Shown one piece after another: positions 33,247 to 42,248 of a DNA stretch of 64,000 nucleotides. A model generated the notes under the pieces. It made no database searches and had not been told where the DNA came from. It saw nothing but the letters and a program-made list of their open reading frames with translations. The position numbers and the translations under genes are program-made. This stretch comes from Hyphomicrobiales bacterium. GTDB lineage: Bacteria > Pseudomonadota > Alphaproteobacteria > Rhizobiales > Rhizobiaceae. The DNA lies in contig UCIV01000037.1 of NCBI GenBank assembly GCA_900472575.1, forward strand, positions 56,099 to 120,098, given 5' to 3'. Position 1 is the first letter of the stretch; each line of letters begins with the position of its first letter.

Positions 33247-33368
33247 TCCCAACCATCATTGTCCACAGTCACACCTCGGAAATTAACCATAACCATGGGT
33301 TTCCGTTGCACTGAACTGCTGTGTCTTTAGGCTGGTTAATGTATTGTTAACCGAGTTTCGTAAGACAA

Positions 33369-33548
33369 ATGCCAGCTGTGGTAACATTCCTCAGAGAGCG
33401 CCTTTTGCTGATCGTCCTGACGGGGGCTTTCGCCGCATTGGCGCTTAACATCGCGGTCCCTGCGTTGGTGCTGAGTGTTATGGCGCTGTCGAGATGGGTT
33501 GTCTCGGCGGATTTGGGTCTGGCAGAGCTTGAAGGTAAGGCCGCATGA
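33369..33548 (+). CDS. Small membrane protein (59 aa) coupled to the DUF6105-type gene
   Basis: A 59-residue frame with one long hydrophobic stretch (LLLIVLTGAFAALALNIAVP and on through VLSVMALSRWVV). Its TGA overlaps the ATG of the next gene (ATGA at 33545-33548), the best sign that it is translated. No strong ribosome-binding site is seen. It is too short to identify; similar small proteins at this place are to be expected in related rhizobia. Confidence 0.55.
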   Translation: MPAVVTFLRERLLLIVLTGAFAALALNIAVPALVLSVMALSRWVVSADLGLAELEGKAA

Positions 33549-33877
33549 AGTGGTTCTTGATACTCTGGGCAGGCCCGGTCGCACTGCTGTCGAGCTGGTA
33601 TGGCTTGTCCTATTATGACATGAGCTTCGGCTTTTTCATGCTGACGCGGCACACCCACGATCTCGTTTTCGAGGTCTATGGAAACATTCTCGGCATTCCG
33701 CCCGAAACGATCCCGCCACTCGTTGCAAGGGCGATTGCGTTCGATAGCCTGATCGTCTTTGCGATCATCGCCTTCAGAAAGCGCAAGGCGATCGCTGCAT
33801 GGTGGCGCAAGCGTCAGTCTTCGAAGGAAGACGTCATTGCCGTACGCAGAGACGAGAGCCTGTCGAGCGCCCCCTGA
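33545..33877 (+). CDS. DUF6105-like small membrane protein
   Basis: The product is 110 residues with two transmembrane helices (LILWAGPVALLSSWYGLSYY and a second near AIAFDSLIVFAIIAF) and a basic C-terminal tail. The sequence type YYDMSFGFFMLTRHTHDLVFEVYG is one I associate with the rhizobial DUF6105 family; its role is unknown. The start overlaps the preceding small gene, and the last 64 bases overlap ruvX on the other strand. Confidence 0.65.
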   Translation: MKWFLILWAGPVALLSSWYGLSYYDMSFGFFMLTRHTHDLVFEVYGNILGIPPETIPPLVARAIAFDSLIVFAIIAFRKRKAIAAWWRKRQSSKEDVIAVRRDESLSSAP

Positions 33878-34308
33878 AGAATGAAGCTTGCCGCAGCCGA
33901 ATCGATCCGTTCGGCCCGCTTGGCGCGCGAAACGTCCATTTCCAGCAATGCCCTTTCAGCCGCGACGGTCGAGAGCCGTTCGTCCCAGTAGACGAAGGGT
34001 AGGGCGGTCTTGTCCGACATGGAGCGGACAAAGGCGCGGGTCGCCTGAACGCGAGGGCCAGCCGAGCCATCCATGTTCATCGGCAGGCCGATGATGAAGG
34101 CAGCAACCTTCTCCTTTTCAGCAAATGCCAGCAGCACCTGGGCGTCCTGAGTGAATTTCACCCGCTTGATCACCGGCCGGGGGGATGAAAACCGCCGGCC
34201 GAGATCCGACATGGCAAGCCCGATCGTCTTGGTGCCGAGGTCCAGCCCGGCAATTGCCTGGTTCGGCTGAAGCGCTTCGGCCAGTTCTTCGATCGTCAAT
34301 GTTGCCAT
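33814..34308 (-). CDS. ruvX: Holliday junction resolvase-like protein RuvX (YqgF)
   Basis: The product is 164 residues with the RNase H-like fold: AGLDLGTKTIGLAMSD at the start, the central VAAFIIGLPMNMDGSAGPRV and the later VYWDERLSTVAAERAL. Relatives process pre-16S rRNA and were first proposed as Holliday junction resolvases. It overlaps the end of the convergent small membrane gene by 64 bases. Confidence 0.92.
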   Translation of the reverse strand: MATLTIEELAEALQPNQAIAGLDLGTKTIGLAMSDLGRRFSSPRPVIKRVKFTQDAQVLLAFAEKEKVAAFIIGLPMNMDGSAGPRVQATRAFVRSMSDKTALPFVYWDERLSTVAAERALLEMDVSRAKRAERIDSAAASFILQGALDRLSSLRTAMTSSFED

Positions 34309-34325
34309 GTCTAAAAATCCTGCAC

Positions 34326-34631
34326 TCAGCTTTTCTTGCGCACGAATTCGGTACGCAGCACCAGTCCCTTGATCGTATCGTGCCGGCAGTCGATCTCTTC
34401 CGGGTTATCCGTCAGGCGGATGGAGCGGATCACCGTGCCCTGCTTCAGCGTCTGACCTGCGCCCTTGACCTTGAGGTCCTTGATCAGCGTGACGGCGTCG
34501 CCATCGGCAAGCACATTGCCGGCGCTGTCATGAACCGCTGAAGCCGCAGCTGCTTTTGCGGCCGCTTCAGATGCAGGCAGCCATTCGCCGCTTGCTTCGT
34601 CATAGATGTATTCGTCGTCATTGCCCGCCAT
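34326..34631 (-). CDS. PhnA/YjdM-like protein without the zinc ribbon
   Basis: The product is 101 residues. The C-terminal half (VLADGDAVTLIKDLKVKGAG, then QTLKQGTVIRSIRLTDNPEEIDCR) is the PhnA SH3-like domain named after alkylphosphonate-linked YjdM, ending in VLRTEFVRKK. The N-terminal zinc-ribbon cysteines of YjdM are absent; instead there is an acidic and Ala-rich lead (YIYDEASGEWLPASEAAAKAA). No phosphonate genes are nearby, so the family name should not be read as a function. It lies 17 bases from ruvX in the same direction. Confidence 0.75.
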   Translation of the reverse strand: MAGNDDEYIYDEASGEWLPASEAAAKAAAASAVHDSAGNVLADGDAVTLIKDLKVKGAGQTLKQGTVIRSIRLTDNPEEIDCRHDTIKGLVLRTEFVRKKS

Positions 34632-35091
34632 GTCGTTTCCTTTGGTGATGAAATGTCGTCCGCTGCCAGTATTGCTCGCAGGAGCTGGGAGCGGCTGGAG
34701 GTCGCTTAGCCCACGGTCTACTGGCTGGCAACCGTTGTCGTCAGGACATGGCTATAGCACGATCAGGTATCGGTGGCGCTCATGATCACCATTCCCGCTC
34801 GAATCAACCATCGCGAAGTTTGAAATCGGCGAGTGACATGCTATCTTTGGGGCAGGAGGTGAGACGACCTTCATTCCGGTGGGAGCCGGGCTTTCGCTCG
34901 ACCCCCGTGCTGTTAACGGCTTATCGTCATTGTCAGGCGCCAACCGAACAAACTGACGATCACCGTAACCCGGATTTCAATCGTCTCACCTCCTTTCGTC
35001 GCGCCGGAACGTCCGTTCCGACCTTTCCTTTTTATCAAATTTCGATTTGGTTTGTTCCCCCTGATTCCCCTGTATTGGAGGACGATTACCC
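34632..35091. other. Intergenic region with a nested palindrome
   Basis: About 460 bases without a supported gene. The only notable content is the 141-base palindromic element (34854-34994, listed separately) and a short palindrome GGAACGTCCGTTCC at 35006-35019. A rightward frame runs through the palindrome but has no ribosome-binding site and looks non-coding. The region ends with TTGGAGGACG, the ribosome-binding site of the next gene. Confidence 0.5.
34854..34994. repeat. 141-bp nested palindromic element (structured RNA or RIME-like repeat)
   Basis: The outer arms AGGAGGTGAGACGA (34854-34867) and TCGTCTCACCTCCT (34981-34994) are a perfect 14-bp inverted repeat. Inside, CCGGG (34886-34890) pairs with CCCGG (34969-34973), TTAACGG (34913-34919) with CCGTAA (34963-34968, one bulge), and ATCGTCA (34923-34929) with TGACGAT (34954-34960). 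All four pairings nest in order, so the whole can fold as one long hairpin. Both arms carry the Shine-Dalgarno-like AGGAGGT, in opposite directions. It could be a small RNA or leader element, or a member of a palindromic intergenic repeat family such as RIME; I cannot tell. Confidence 0.6.
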
Positions 35092-35802
35092 ATGAAGATC
35101 ACCTGGCTCGGCCATGCCGCTTTCCGTATCGAGACAGCCAAGGCCAAAATCCTGATCGACCCATTTCTCAGCTATAACCAGCCTTTTGCCGATGCCGGTC
35201 TCGACATCAAGGATGTGTCTGAAGGTGTGACCCATATCCTACTGACGCACGGCCACGCGGACCATGTCGGCGACACGGTTGCGATTGCCAAGGAAAAGGG
35301 CGCGGTCGTTTTAGCCAACGCCGATCTCGGTTCCTGGCTCGGCACCAAAGGCGTCGAAAAGATCGAGATGGGCAATACCGGCGGCACGGTCGCATTCGAC
35401 GGCTTCACCGCCACTTTCACCCAGGCACTGCATTCCTCCGGCCAGGTCGATGAAATGGGCGTTGCCCATTCACTCGGCTCCGCCAACGGCTTGATGCTGC
35501 ATTTCGACGATGAGCTTTCGGTTCTCCACATGGGCGATACCGACATCTTCACCGACATGGGCCTGATCAACGAGCTGCACCAGCCGGATCTCGGCATCGT
35601 GCCGATCGGCGACCGTTTCACCATGGGCGGCGCGGTGGCGGCTTTGGCCTGCCAGCGCTTCTTCGATTTCAAGCACGCCATTCCCTGCCACTACGGCACT
35701 TTCCCGATCATCGACCAGACGCCGGAAAAGTTCGTCAAGGGCATGGAAGGCAGCCGCACCCGCGTTGAAACGCCAGCGCCGGGCACTGTGCTGAGCTATT
35801 AA
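35092..35802 (+). CDS. UPF0173 metal-dependent hydrolase (metallo-beta-lactamase fold)
   Basis: The product is 236 residues. The metal motif THGHADHVGD (HxHxDH) with further histidines (ALHSSGQ; HYGTFP) places it in the UPF0173 branch of the metallo-beta-lactamase fold, near YtkL/RomA relatives; the substrate is unknown. The ribosome-binding site GGAGG is 9 bases upstream of the ATG. Confidence 0.9.
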   Translation: MKITWLGHAAFRIETAKAKILIDPFLSYNQPFADAGLDIKDVSEGVTHILLTHGHADHVGDTVAIAKEKGAVVLANADLGSWLGTKGVEKIEMGNTGGTVAFDGFTATFTQALHSSGQVDEMGVAHSLGSANGLMLHFDDELSVLHMGDTDIFTDMGLINELHQPDLGIVPIGDRFTMGGAVAALACQRFFDFKHAIPCHYGTFPIIDQTPEKFVKGMEGSRTRVETPAPGTVLSY

Positions 35803-35952
35803 TTCCTTGAGCAAGTTTGGCGCGTCGCCACTGCGGCGCGCCGCCTGCGGCCAAATCGTTGCGCATTGTTGCTATTCCGGTTGCGCTTGTTGTTGCGATC
35901 ACAACACATGGCCATTATAGCGAAGTAGATTTTTATTGCCCGGAGTTGAGCC

Positions 35953-36240
35953 ATGTCCGTCGATCTCGCCACCGTAAAGCGCGTTGCGCGCCTTGCTCGC
36001 ATTGCCGTCACTGAAGACGACGCCAATCGCATGGTCGGCGAGCTGAATGGTATCATCAATTTCGTCGAGCAATTGGGCGAGGTCGATGTGACCGGCGTCG
36101 AGCCGATGACGTCTGTCACCCCGATGGATATGCGCAAGCGCGTTGACGCCGTGACCGATGGCGACAAGGCCGACGACATCGTTGCCAATGCGCCCGTGAC
36201 CGACCGCAATTTCTTCCTGGTGCCGAAGGTCGTTGAATAA
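35953..36240 (+). CDS. gatC: Aspartyl/glutamyl-tRNA amidotransferase subunit C
   Basis: GatC (95 residues) wraps around GatA in the GatCAB amidotransferase, which converts Glu-tRNA-Gln and Asp-tRNA-Asn to the amidated forms. The sequence type is clear: VDLATVKRVARLARIAVTED, then LGEVDVTGVEPMTSV and the C-terminal NFFLVPKVVE. gatA follows after 57 bases. A GGAGTTGAGCC ribosome-binding region lies before the ATG. Confidence 0.95.
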   Translation: MSVDLATVKRVARLARIAVTEDDANRMVGELNGIINFVEQLGEVDVTGVEPMTSVTPMDMRKRVDAVTDGDKADDIVANAPVTDRNFFLVPKVVE

Positions 36241-36297
36241 GCCGCTTTTCAAAGCGCTTCCGACCCTCTCCACGCATTCGAACATTTTGAAGAGCCC

Positions 36298-37779
36298 ATG
36301 ACCGAACTCACCAGTCTCACCATTGCCGAAGCCCGCGAAAAGCTTGCCTCGAAGGAAATCACCTCGGTCGAACTGACCAAAGCCTATGTCGACGCGATCG
36401 ACGCTTTCAATGGCACGTTCAACGCCTATGTCACCACCACGCCGGAAAAGGCGATGGAAATGGCCAAGGCGTCCGACGAACGCCGCGTAGCCGGCAAGGT
36501 CGGTGCGCTCGAGGGCATTCCGCTCGGCATCAAGGACCTGTTCGCCACCGAAGGCGTCCACACCCAGGCCTGCTCCCACATTCTTGACGGCTTCAAGCCG
36601 AAATACGAATCGACCGTCACCCAGAACCTCTGGGACGATGGCGCCGTCATGCTCGGCAAGCTGAACATGGACGAATTTGCCATGGGCTCGTCGAACGAAA
36701 CATCGTTCTACGGCCCGGTGATCAACCCATGGAAGGCTGAGGGTTCCAACCAGCAGCTCGTTCCGGGCGGTTCTTCCGGTGGTTCGGCTGCAGCCGTTGC
36801 AGCGCATCTCTGCGCCGGCGCAACTGCCACCGATACCGGCGGCTCTATCCGCCAGCCGGCAGCCTTCACCGGCACCGTCGGCATCAAGCCGACCTATGGC
36901 CGCTGCTCGCGCTGGGGTACGGTTGCCTTCGCATCCTCACTGGACCAAGCCGGCCCGATCGCCCGCGACGTTCGCGATGCCGCGATCATGCTGAAGTCCA
37001 TGGCCTCGGTCGACAAGAAGGACACGACCTCGGTCGATCTTCCGATCCCGGATTACGAGGCCGCACTCGGCCAGTCGGTCAAGGGCATGAAGATCGGCAT
37101 TCCGAAGGAATATCGCGTCGATAACATGCCGGAAGAGATCGAAGCGCTCTGGAGCCAAGGCATCGCCTTCCTCAAGGACGCCGGTGCCGAGATCGTCGAC
37201 ATCAGCCTGCCGCACACGAAATACGCCCTTCCGGCTTATTACATCGTCGCTCCGGCTGAAGCCTCGTCGAACCTTGCCCGTTATGACGGCGTTCGCTTCG
37301 GCCTTCGCGTCGATGGCAAGGATATCGTCGACATGTACGAAAAGACCCGTGCGGCCGGCTTCGGCACCGAGGTCAAGCGCCGTATCATGATCGGCACCTA
37401 TGTTCTGTCGGCCGGTTATTACGACGCCTATTACCTGCAGGCACAGAAGGTCCGCACGCTGATCAAGCGGGACTTCGAGACCGTCTTCCACGCAGGTGTA
37501 GATGCGATCCTGACGCCGGCCACCCCGTCGTCCGCCTTCGGTATCGCCGACGAAAACCTCGCAGCCGATCCGGTCGCCATGTACCTGAACGACATCTTCA
37601 CGGTGACGGTCAATATGGCCGGCCTTCCGGGTATTGCCGTCCCGGCCGGCCTCGACAAGAAAGGCCTGCCGCTCGGCCTGCAGCTCATTGGCAAGCCGTT
37701 CGAGGAAGAAACGCTCTTCCGCACCGCCTATGTCATCGAGCAGGCAGCCGGCAAGTTCACGCCGGCCAAGTGGTGGTAA
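36298..37779 (+). CDS. gatA: Aspartyl/glutamyl-tRNA amidotransferase subunit A
   Basis: GatA is the amidase subunit that releases ammonia from glutamine for tRNA amidation. The product is 493 residues with the Ser-cisSer-Lys triad: Lys79 (GIPLGIKDLFATEG), cis-Ser159 (PGGSSGGSAAAVAA) and nucleophile Ser183 (TDTGGSIRQPA). It is in one transcription unit with gatC; gatB is 5.4 kb downstream. The next gene starts inside its last codons. Confidence 0.96.
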   Translation: MTELTSLTIAEAREKLASKEITSVELTKAYVDAIDAFNGTFNAYVTTTPEKAMEMAKASDERRVAGKVGALEGIPLGIKDLFATEGVHTQACSHILDGFKPKYESTVTQNLWDDGAVMLGKLNMDEFAMGSSNETSFYGPVINPWKAEGSNQQLVPGGSSGGSAAAVAAHLCAGATATDTGGSIRQPAAFTGTVGIKPTYGRCSRWGTVAFASSLDQAGPIARDVRDAAIMLKSMASVDKKDTTSVDLPIPDYEAALGQSVKGMKIGIPKEYRVDNMPEEIEALWSQGIAFLKDAGAEIVDISLPHTKYALPAYYIVAPAEASSNLARYDGVRFGLRVDGKDIVDMYEKTRAAGFGTEVKRRIMIGTYVLSAGYYDAYYLQAQKVRTLIKRDFETVFHAGVDAILTPATPSSAFGIADENLAADPVAMYLNDIFTVTVNMAGLPGIAVPAGLDKKGLPLGLQLIGKPFEEETLFRTAYVIEQAAGKFTPAKWW

Positions 37780-38264
37780 GCGGGCTAAAAATTCGGGAAA
37801 TGACTGTCGCCGATCACCATGTGGTCGGCGAAGTCGGTTTTGCGGCCTGGCAATCCAGCGATGCCTTCAAAGGTGTCGATCTCTCAGCCGATGTGCTGGA
37901 GCGGACCCGCAAGGCCTATGAGGTTTTTGCCGGCGAAACCAATGGGGATGTCCGGCTTGCCGAACTGGATGGCGAGGTCGTCGGCTGGTGTGCCCGTGAT
38001 GGCGCGCCGAATTATATCTCCGATCTCTGGGTGCTGCCGAACCATCAGGGCAGGGGCATCGGCAAGGCACTGGTTCTGGATGCGATCGCCCGCATCAAGG
38101 CGGAGGGGCATTCGACGGCCACCATTCATACCCATGGCCGCGATGCCGGTGCGAGCAGGCTTTATCACCGCTGCGGCTTTGCCATCACTTGGCGCGGCAT
38201 CGAATACTCGAAAAGCATGGGCATCGACCTGGAAAAGGTTCATCTGGAACAGTCATTCGCCTGA
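37770..38264 (+). CDS. GNAT-family N-acetyltransferase
   Basis: The product is 164 residues. The acetyl-CoA binding loop LPNHQGRGIGKALV (Q/RxxGxG) and the first strand KIREMTVADHHVV are clear. Because the ATG at 37800 would cut that first strand, a GTG at 37770 or 37773, overlapping the end of gatA, is the better start. The substrate is unknown. It is the first of four GNAT genes near the gat genes. Confidence 0.82.
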   Translation: MVVSGLKIREMTVADHHVVGEVGFAAWQSSDAFKGVDLSADVLERTRKAYEVFAGETNGDVRLAELDGEVVGWCARDGAPNYISDLWVLPNHQGRGIGKALVLDAIARIKAEGHSTATIHTHGRDAGASRLYHRCGFAITWRGIEYSKSMGIDLEKVHLEQSFA

Positions 38265-38284
38265 CCAAAAACGAGGAGAGTAAG

Positions 38285-38557
38285 ATGGACCCCGAACTGA
38301 CGTCCCTGATCGCAGCTTTTGACCGTCTTGCCGCATCCGGCTTCACGATCGGGTCGGACTGGGAGGAGGTTCACAATCTCTGTCAGGCGCATGAAGGCGA
38401 ACAGGCATTCGACTGGGGCCATGCACTCTGCCATCGCATCGAAGGTGACGACTGGAATGCCGGTTATTGGTATCGCCGTGCTGGCCGGCCCGTGGTGACC
38501 GGTTCCTTCGCCGATGAATGGGCGGCGATGACGATTGCGATCTCACTAAAGAGTTGA
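38285..38557 (+). CDS. Conserved hypothetical protein (90 aa)
   Basis: The product is 90 residues with a helical N-terminus and the segment EGEQAFDWGHALCHRIEGDDWNA-type residues rich in Trp, His and acidic residues; proteins of this kind occur as single genes in rhizobia and other bacteria, with no known role. GAGGAGAG 5-12 bases before the ATG is a strong ribosome-binding site. It follows the GNAT gene by 20 bases and may be cotranscribed with gatA. Confidence 0.65.
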   Translation: MDPELTSLIAAFDRLAASGFTIGSDWEEVHNLCQAHEGEQAFDWGHALCHRIEGDDWNAGYWYRRAGRPVVTGSFADEWAAMTIAISLKS

Positions 38558-38634
38558 ACGCCTAGTCGGATCTCTAGCAATTTGAGAAAATATCCGCTTT
38601 TATAAAGATGTCCTGTCGTCAATTGGAGAGCTGG

Positions 38635-39468
38635 ATGGCAAACTCCTCTAAGACATTTGCAGAGGCTGCTGCCAGTTATGTCGAACATGGTGGCGACGCC
38701 AAATACATATCCAAACTTACCGCGGAAATAGGCGGTTTGCCATTGGATGCTATAATACCTTTTGACATCAAACAGCTTGCGCTGCGTCTTTTTCCACACC
38801 AGAGCAATTCGACTCGGAACAGAGGTGTACTCACACCTGTAAGCGCTGTGCTCAATCATGCGCACGAACGGGGGTGGGGGCCGGTAATTCGGCTTGGCAG
38901 ATTCAAGGAGAACCGACCAGTCCGTAGGAGGGCAGCGTCGCAAATTTGGCTACATGAGTTTGTTCGCCAATGCGACAAGGATGATCTTCCCCATGTGGCT
39001 GCTCTCGTGCTGTTTATGAGTCAAACGGGTGCTAGAGTGTCAGAAGCAATTGATCTGAAGTGGTCTGACTTTGATCTTTCAACACGCTCAGTCGTGCTTA
39101 GAAAAGTAAAAAATGAAAGCAATGCGGTTCGCTTTTTCGCCGACAACTTAGTAGGCAGGCTGTTCGAGTTGCAGCGAGCTTCAACGGCGGACAGCCGTGC
39201 ATTTAAGTATAGGTGCCGTCATTCTGTGAACGAGCGCATCAAAGCAGTTTGTCAAAGAGCTGATCTCCCCTACAAGCCGAGCCATACTTGCGGACGGCAT
39301 GCGATGGCCAACAATGCATTGGAGCTAGGTGTAGACATTAAATCTACGATGATCGCTGGTGGCTGGAGAAGCACGGCAGTTTTCCTCGATACCTACGTAA
39401 ATCCTAGGAATTCCGGGCGATTGGTCGCGGACAGATTTAATTCCTACCAGTACGATGCCGACATCTGA
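38635..39468 (+). CDS. Orphan tyrosine recombinase (integrase)
   Basis: The product is 277 residues. The catalytic set is complete: Arg134 (TGARVSEAIDL), Lys near 157-159, His217 and Arg221 (SHTCGRHAMA), Trp244 (GGWRS) and Tyr254 (DTYVNPR). The N-terminal core-binding domain is short and atypical. Its base composition is more A/T-rich than its neighbours, which points to transfer. No excisionase, tRNA target or att repeat is seen in the neighbouring 1 kb, so it is probably what is left of a mobile element or a domesticated integrase. The ATG at 38635 has GGAGAG before it. Confidence 0.85.
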   Translation: MANSSKTFAEAAASYVEHGGDAKYISKLTAEIGGLPLDAIIPFDIKQLALRLFPHQSNSTRNRGVLTPVSAVLNHAHERGWGPVIRLGRFKENRPVRRRAASQIWLHEFVRQCDKDDLPHVAALVLFMSQTGARVSEAIDLKWSDFDLSTRSVVLRKVKNESNAVRFFADNLVGRLFELQRASTADSRAFKYRCRHSVNERIKAVCQRADLPYKPSHTCGRHAMANNALELGVDIKSTMIAGGWRSTAVFLDTYVNPRNSGRLVADRFNSYQYDADI

Positions 39469-39470
39469 AT

Positions 39471-39500
39471 AAAAAAACGCGCCGGTTGCCCGACGCGTTT
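39471..39500. terminator. Bidirectional terminator between the integrase and gcd
   Basis: AAACGCG and CGCGTTT pair with GG/CC inside. On the minus strand it is followed by seven T, so it ends gcd; rightward it ends the integrase gene, three bases after its stop codon. Confidence 0.85.
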
Positions 39501-39525
39501 CCTGTTTCGAATATGCTTTATCCGC

Positions 39526-41955
39526 TCAGTCGAGCGTGTATGCGATAACCGAATCGCCGGGCGTGGTGCCGAGCGAGCCGTGGCCGCCGGCGGCAACCAC
39601 GATATACTGCTTGCCGTCCTTGCCTCGATAGGTCATCGGCGTTGCCTGGCCACCGGCCGGAAGCGCCATCTTCCACAAGACTTCGCCAGTCTGCATGTCG
39701 TATCCGCGGATCGAGTCGTCCAGCGCTGCAGCTGTAAAGGCCACGCCACCGGCAGTCGTCAGCGTTCCGCCATGCGCGAGCATGCCCATTTCGAACGGGA
39801 TCGGGAACTTGATGCCGGCGAACTGCTGGCCGGCCACCGTGCCGTTGCGATACTTCCAGGCAGTCTTGCCGGTCTTCAGGTCGACGCCGACGCGCACGCC
39901 CCAGGCAGGGGCATTGCACGGAGCGTTGAGCGCCGAACGGAAGTGCTGGATCGATACGGCATAGGGGCCGCCGAGGTTTTCGTTGCCCGGCTTGGATTCG
40001 CCGCCCGAATTGTCCCCGCCGAAGACGCGCTTGTTGAGGTCGCCTGCCTGACGCGGATAGAGCTTGTAGAGATAGGCAAGATATTGCGGCGTGCCGATCA
40101 GCCACTTGTTGACCGGATCGATCGCAACCGAACCCCAGTTGAACACGCCGATATTGCCCGGCCATACGAGCGAGCCGGTCGTTGTCGGCGGCGTCCACGG
40201 ATTGCCGTCGTAACGATACTGGTTGTAGGTCGTGCGGCATGCCATCTGGTCGAACGGCGTTGCGCCCCACATGTCGGCTTCGCGCAGCGGGGCTGGAGTG
40301 AAGTTGAGTGAAGACATCGGCTGTGTCGGCGAGAGCTTTTCGCCGGCAATGTCCGTATTGGTGCTCACCGGCACATCGCTGATCGGCAGGATCGGTTTGC
40401 CGTTGGTGCGGTCGAGGACCCACAGATTGCCGATCTTGGTCGGGATGATGATCGCCGGCGTATCGACGCCGTCCTTCGGCAGGTTCAAAAGAACCGGCTG
40501 AGAAGGGTTGTCGCGGTCCCAGAGGTCGTGATGCGAAGTCTGGAATTTCCACTTCAACTGGCCGGTCTTCAGATCGAGTGCCGCGAGCGCATCGACGAAG
40601 GCTTCCTGTTCCGGCGTGCGCGAAATACCGACCTGGTCGGGCGATGCGTTACCGAACGGGATATAGGCAAGGCCGAGGTTTTCGTCCGCCGCGAACTGCG
40701 TCCAGGCAACGACCGAGTTCGGCTCGTAATGCTCGCCGGGGGCAAGCGGCGCCGTGTCGTTAGGCTTGCTGGCGTCGAACTTCCAGACGACCTTGCCGGT
40801 GCGCACGTCGAAGGCGCGGATGACGCCCGAGGGATTGTTTTCGTAGTAATTGTCGGCGATCGCGCTGCCAAGGATGATCAGATCCTTGGTCACCAGTGGA
40901 GCGGATGTCTGCTGGTAGGTGGCGCGATTGGTATCGATCATGCCCTCCATCAGATCGACGTAACCATCGGTGCCGAAGGTTTTGCACAATTCGCCGGTAT
41001 CGGCATTGAGCGCGAACAGGCGGGCATCGACCGTGGAGGCAAGGATACGGCGCGGGCATTCGGCAACGGCGGACGTGGTCGCTGCCTGCTGTTCCGGCGT
41101 GCTGTCTGCCGGAGCAGCATAGGCCGACGAATCGTTCCACGACACGCCGCGGCATGTCTGGTGCTGGTAGAACGGATCGCGCTTCATCATCGGATCGAAG
41201 GACCAGAGGACCTTGCCGCTTTCCGGCTCGAGCGACTGGATGATGTTATGCGGCGTGCAGAAATAGAGCGCGCCATTCACTTTGATCGGCGTCGCTTCGA
41301 ACGTGTATTCCTTGGAATCCTGATCTTCCTTGCGCAGGTCGCCGGTATGGTGTTCCCAGGCGACCTTCAGGCCTTTGACGGTATCGACATTGACGTCCTT
41401 CAGGGCCGAATAGCGCTGGCCGAGATTGGTGCCGCCATAAGCGGTCCAGTCATCGGCGGGATAGGCAACACCGCTCGGATCAGTCGCGGCATCCGCGGAA
41501 GCCGTCTTCTCCAGCTTGCCCGTGATCGACAGCGGATCTTAGAACCAGGCGATGACCCCGAGAGCAGCAATCACGGCAACGACGGCGCGCAGGGCAAATA
41601 CGCCGTTCCTGAGGCTCGGTACCCAGGGCTTCTGCGGGCAGTTACTCAGGCTGTTGGTGACGAAGGAGAGGCTCAAGAGCAGGCCGAGGAAGACGACCAG
41701 CGCACCGCGCGGGATCCACTGCCACTTGTCGAAGCCGACTTCGTAGAGTGTCCAGATGAAGGTAATGGCAAGCGTCAGCGCATAGGCCCAGAGACCGGCC
41801 TGACGTCGGGCAATCAGCAATGCGCCCGAGACGATGAGGCCAATGGCCATGATGACATAAAACGGGGAACCACCCGCCAGCGCCAGCTTTGCTCCATACC
41901 AGAGAATAGCCAGGCCAAGCAGAGCGGTAATAACCCCTCCGATACGAGACATCAT
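39526..41955 (-). pseudogene. gcd: Membrane quinoprotein glucose dehydrogenase gene split by an in-frame TAA
   Basis: Gcd oxidises glucose to gluconate in the periplasm with PQQ and passes electrons to ubiquinone. Reading from the ATG at 41955 (AAGGAG 9 bases upstream), the first 138 codons encode about five transmembrane helices, then TAA at 41539-41541, then the same frame continues for 670 codons through the PQQ beta-propeller domain (starting DPLSITGKLEKT; with WTAYGGTNLGQRYSAL, FDPMMKRDPFYQHQTCRGVSW, and WGATPFDQMACR) to the normal end. Joined, the length (about 809 residues) is that of a normal Gcd. One base change of a TAY codon would explain it. Unless read through, the enzyme is not made whole; a sequencing error is the other possibility. 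Confidence 0.88.
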
Positions 41956-42248
41956 TTCGATGTGCTCCTTATATTGGGTTCAGGAATTGCGGTCGAAAAT
42001 TGAATTTGGGAGGGGTTGAAGGACCCCGTAAATGTGCGACGTAAGGCCGCAGCCTTACAGTGAGGGAGGTAGGCCGCATAATTCTTGGACACAATGCTTT
42101 TAAAGTTGTGTTGTCGTGTGTTTTGTCAATTGCCACGCAGGGGGCTGCAATTGAGAGTGGATTTTTGCCGTAATGCGGCCGCATGGGGCCATTTCCGCTG
42201 GCCAGATGTCGAGCGTGATGTTCTATTTGCCTGATAACAGGGGAAAGC

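Noticed and set aside
34748..35095. Rightward open frame through the nested palindrome
   Set aside because: No ribosome-binding site, low-complexity product, overlaps the ATG of the hydrolase gene; its codons follow the palindrome.
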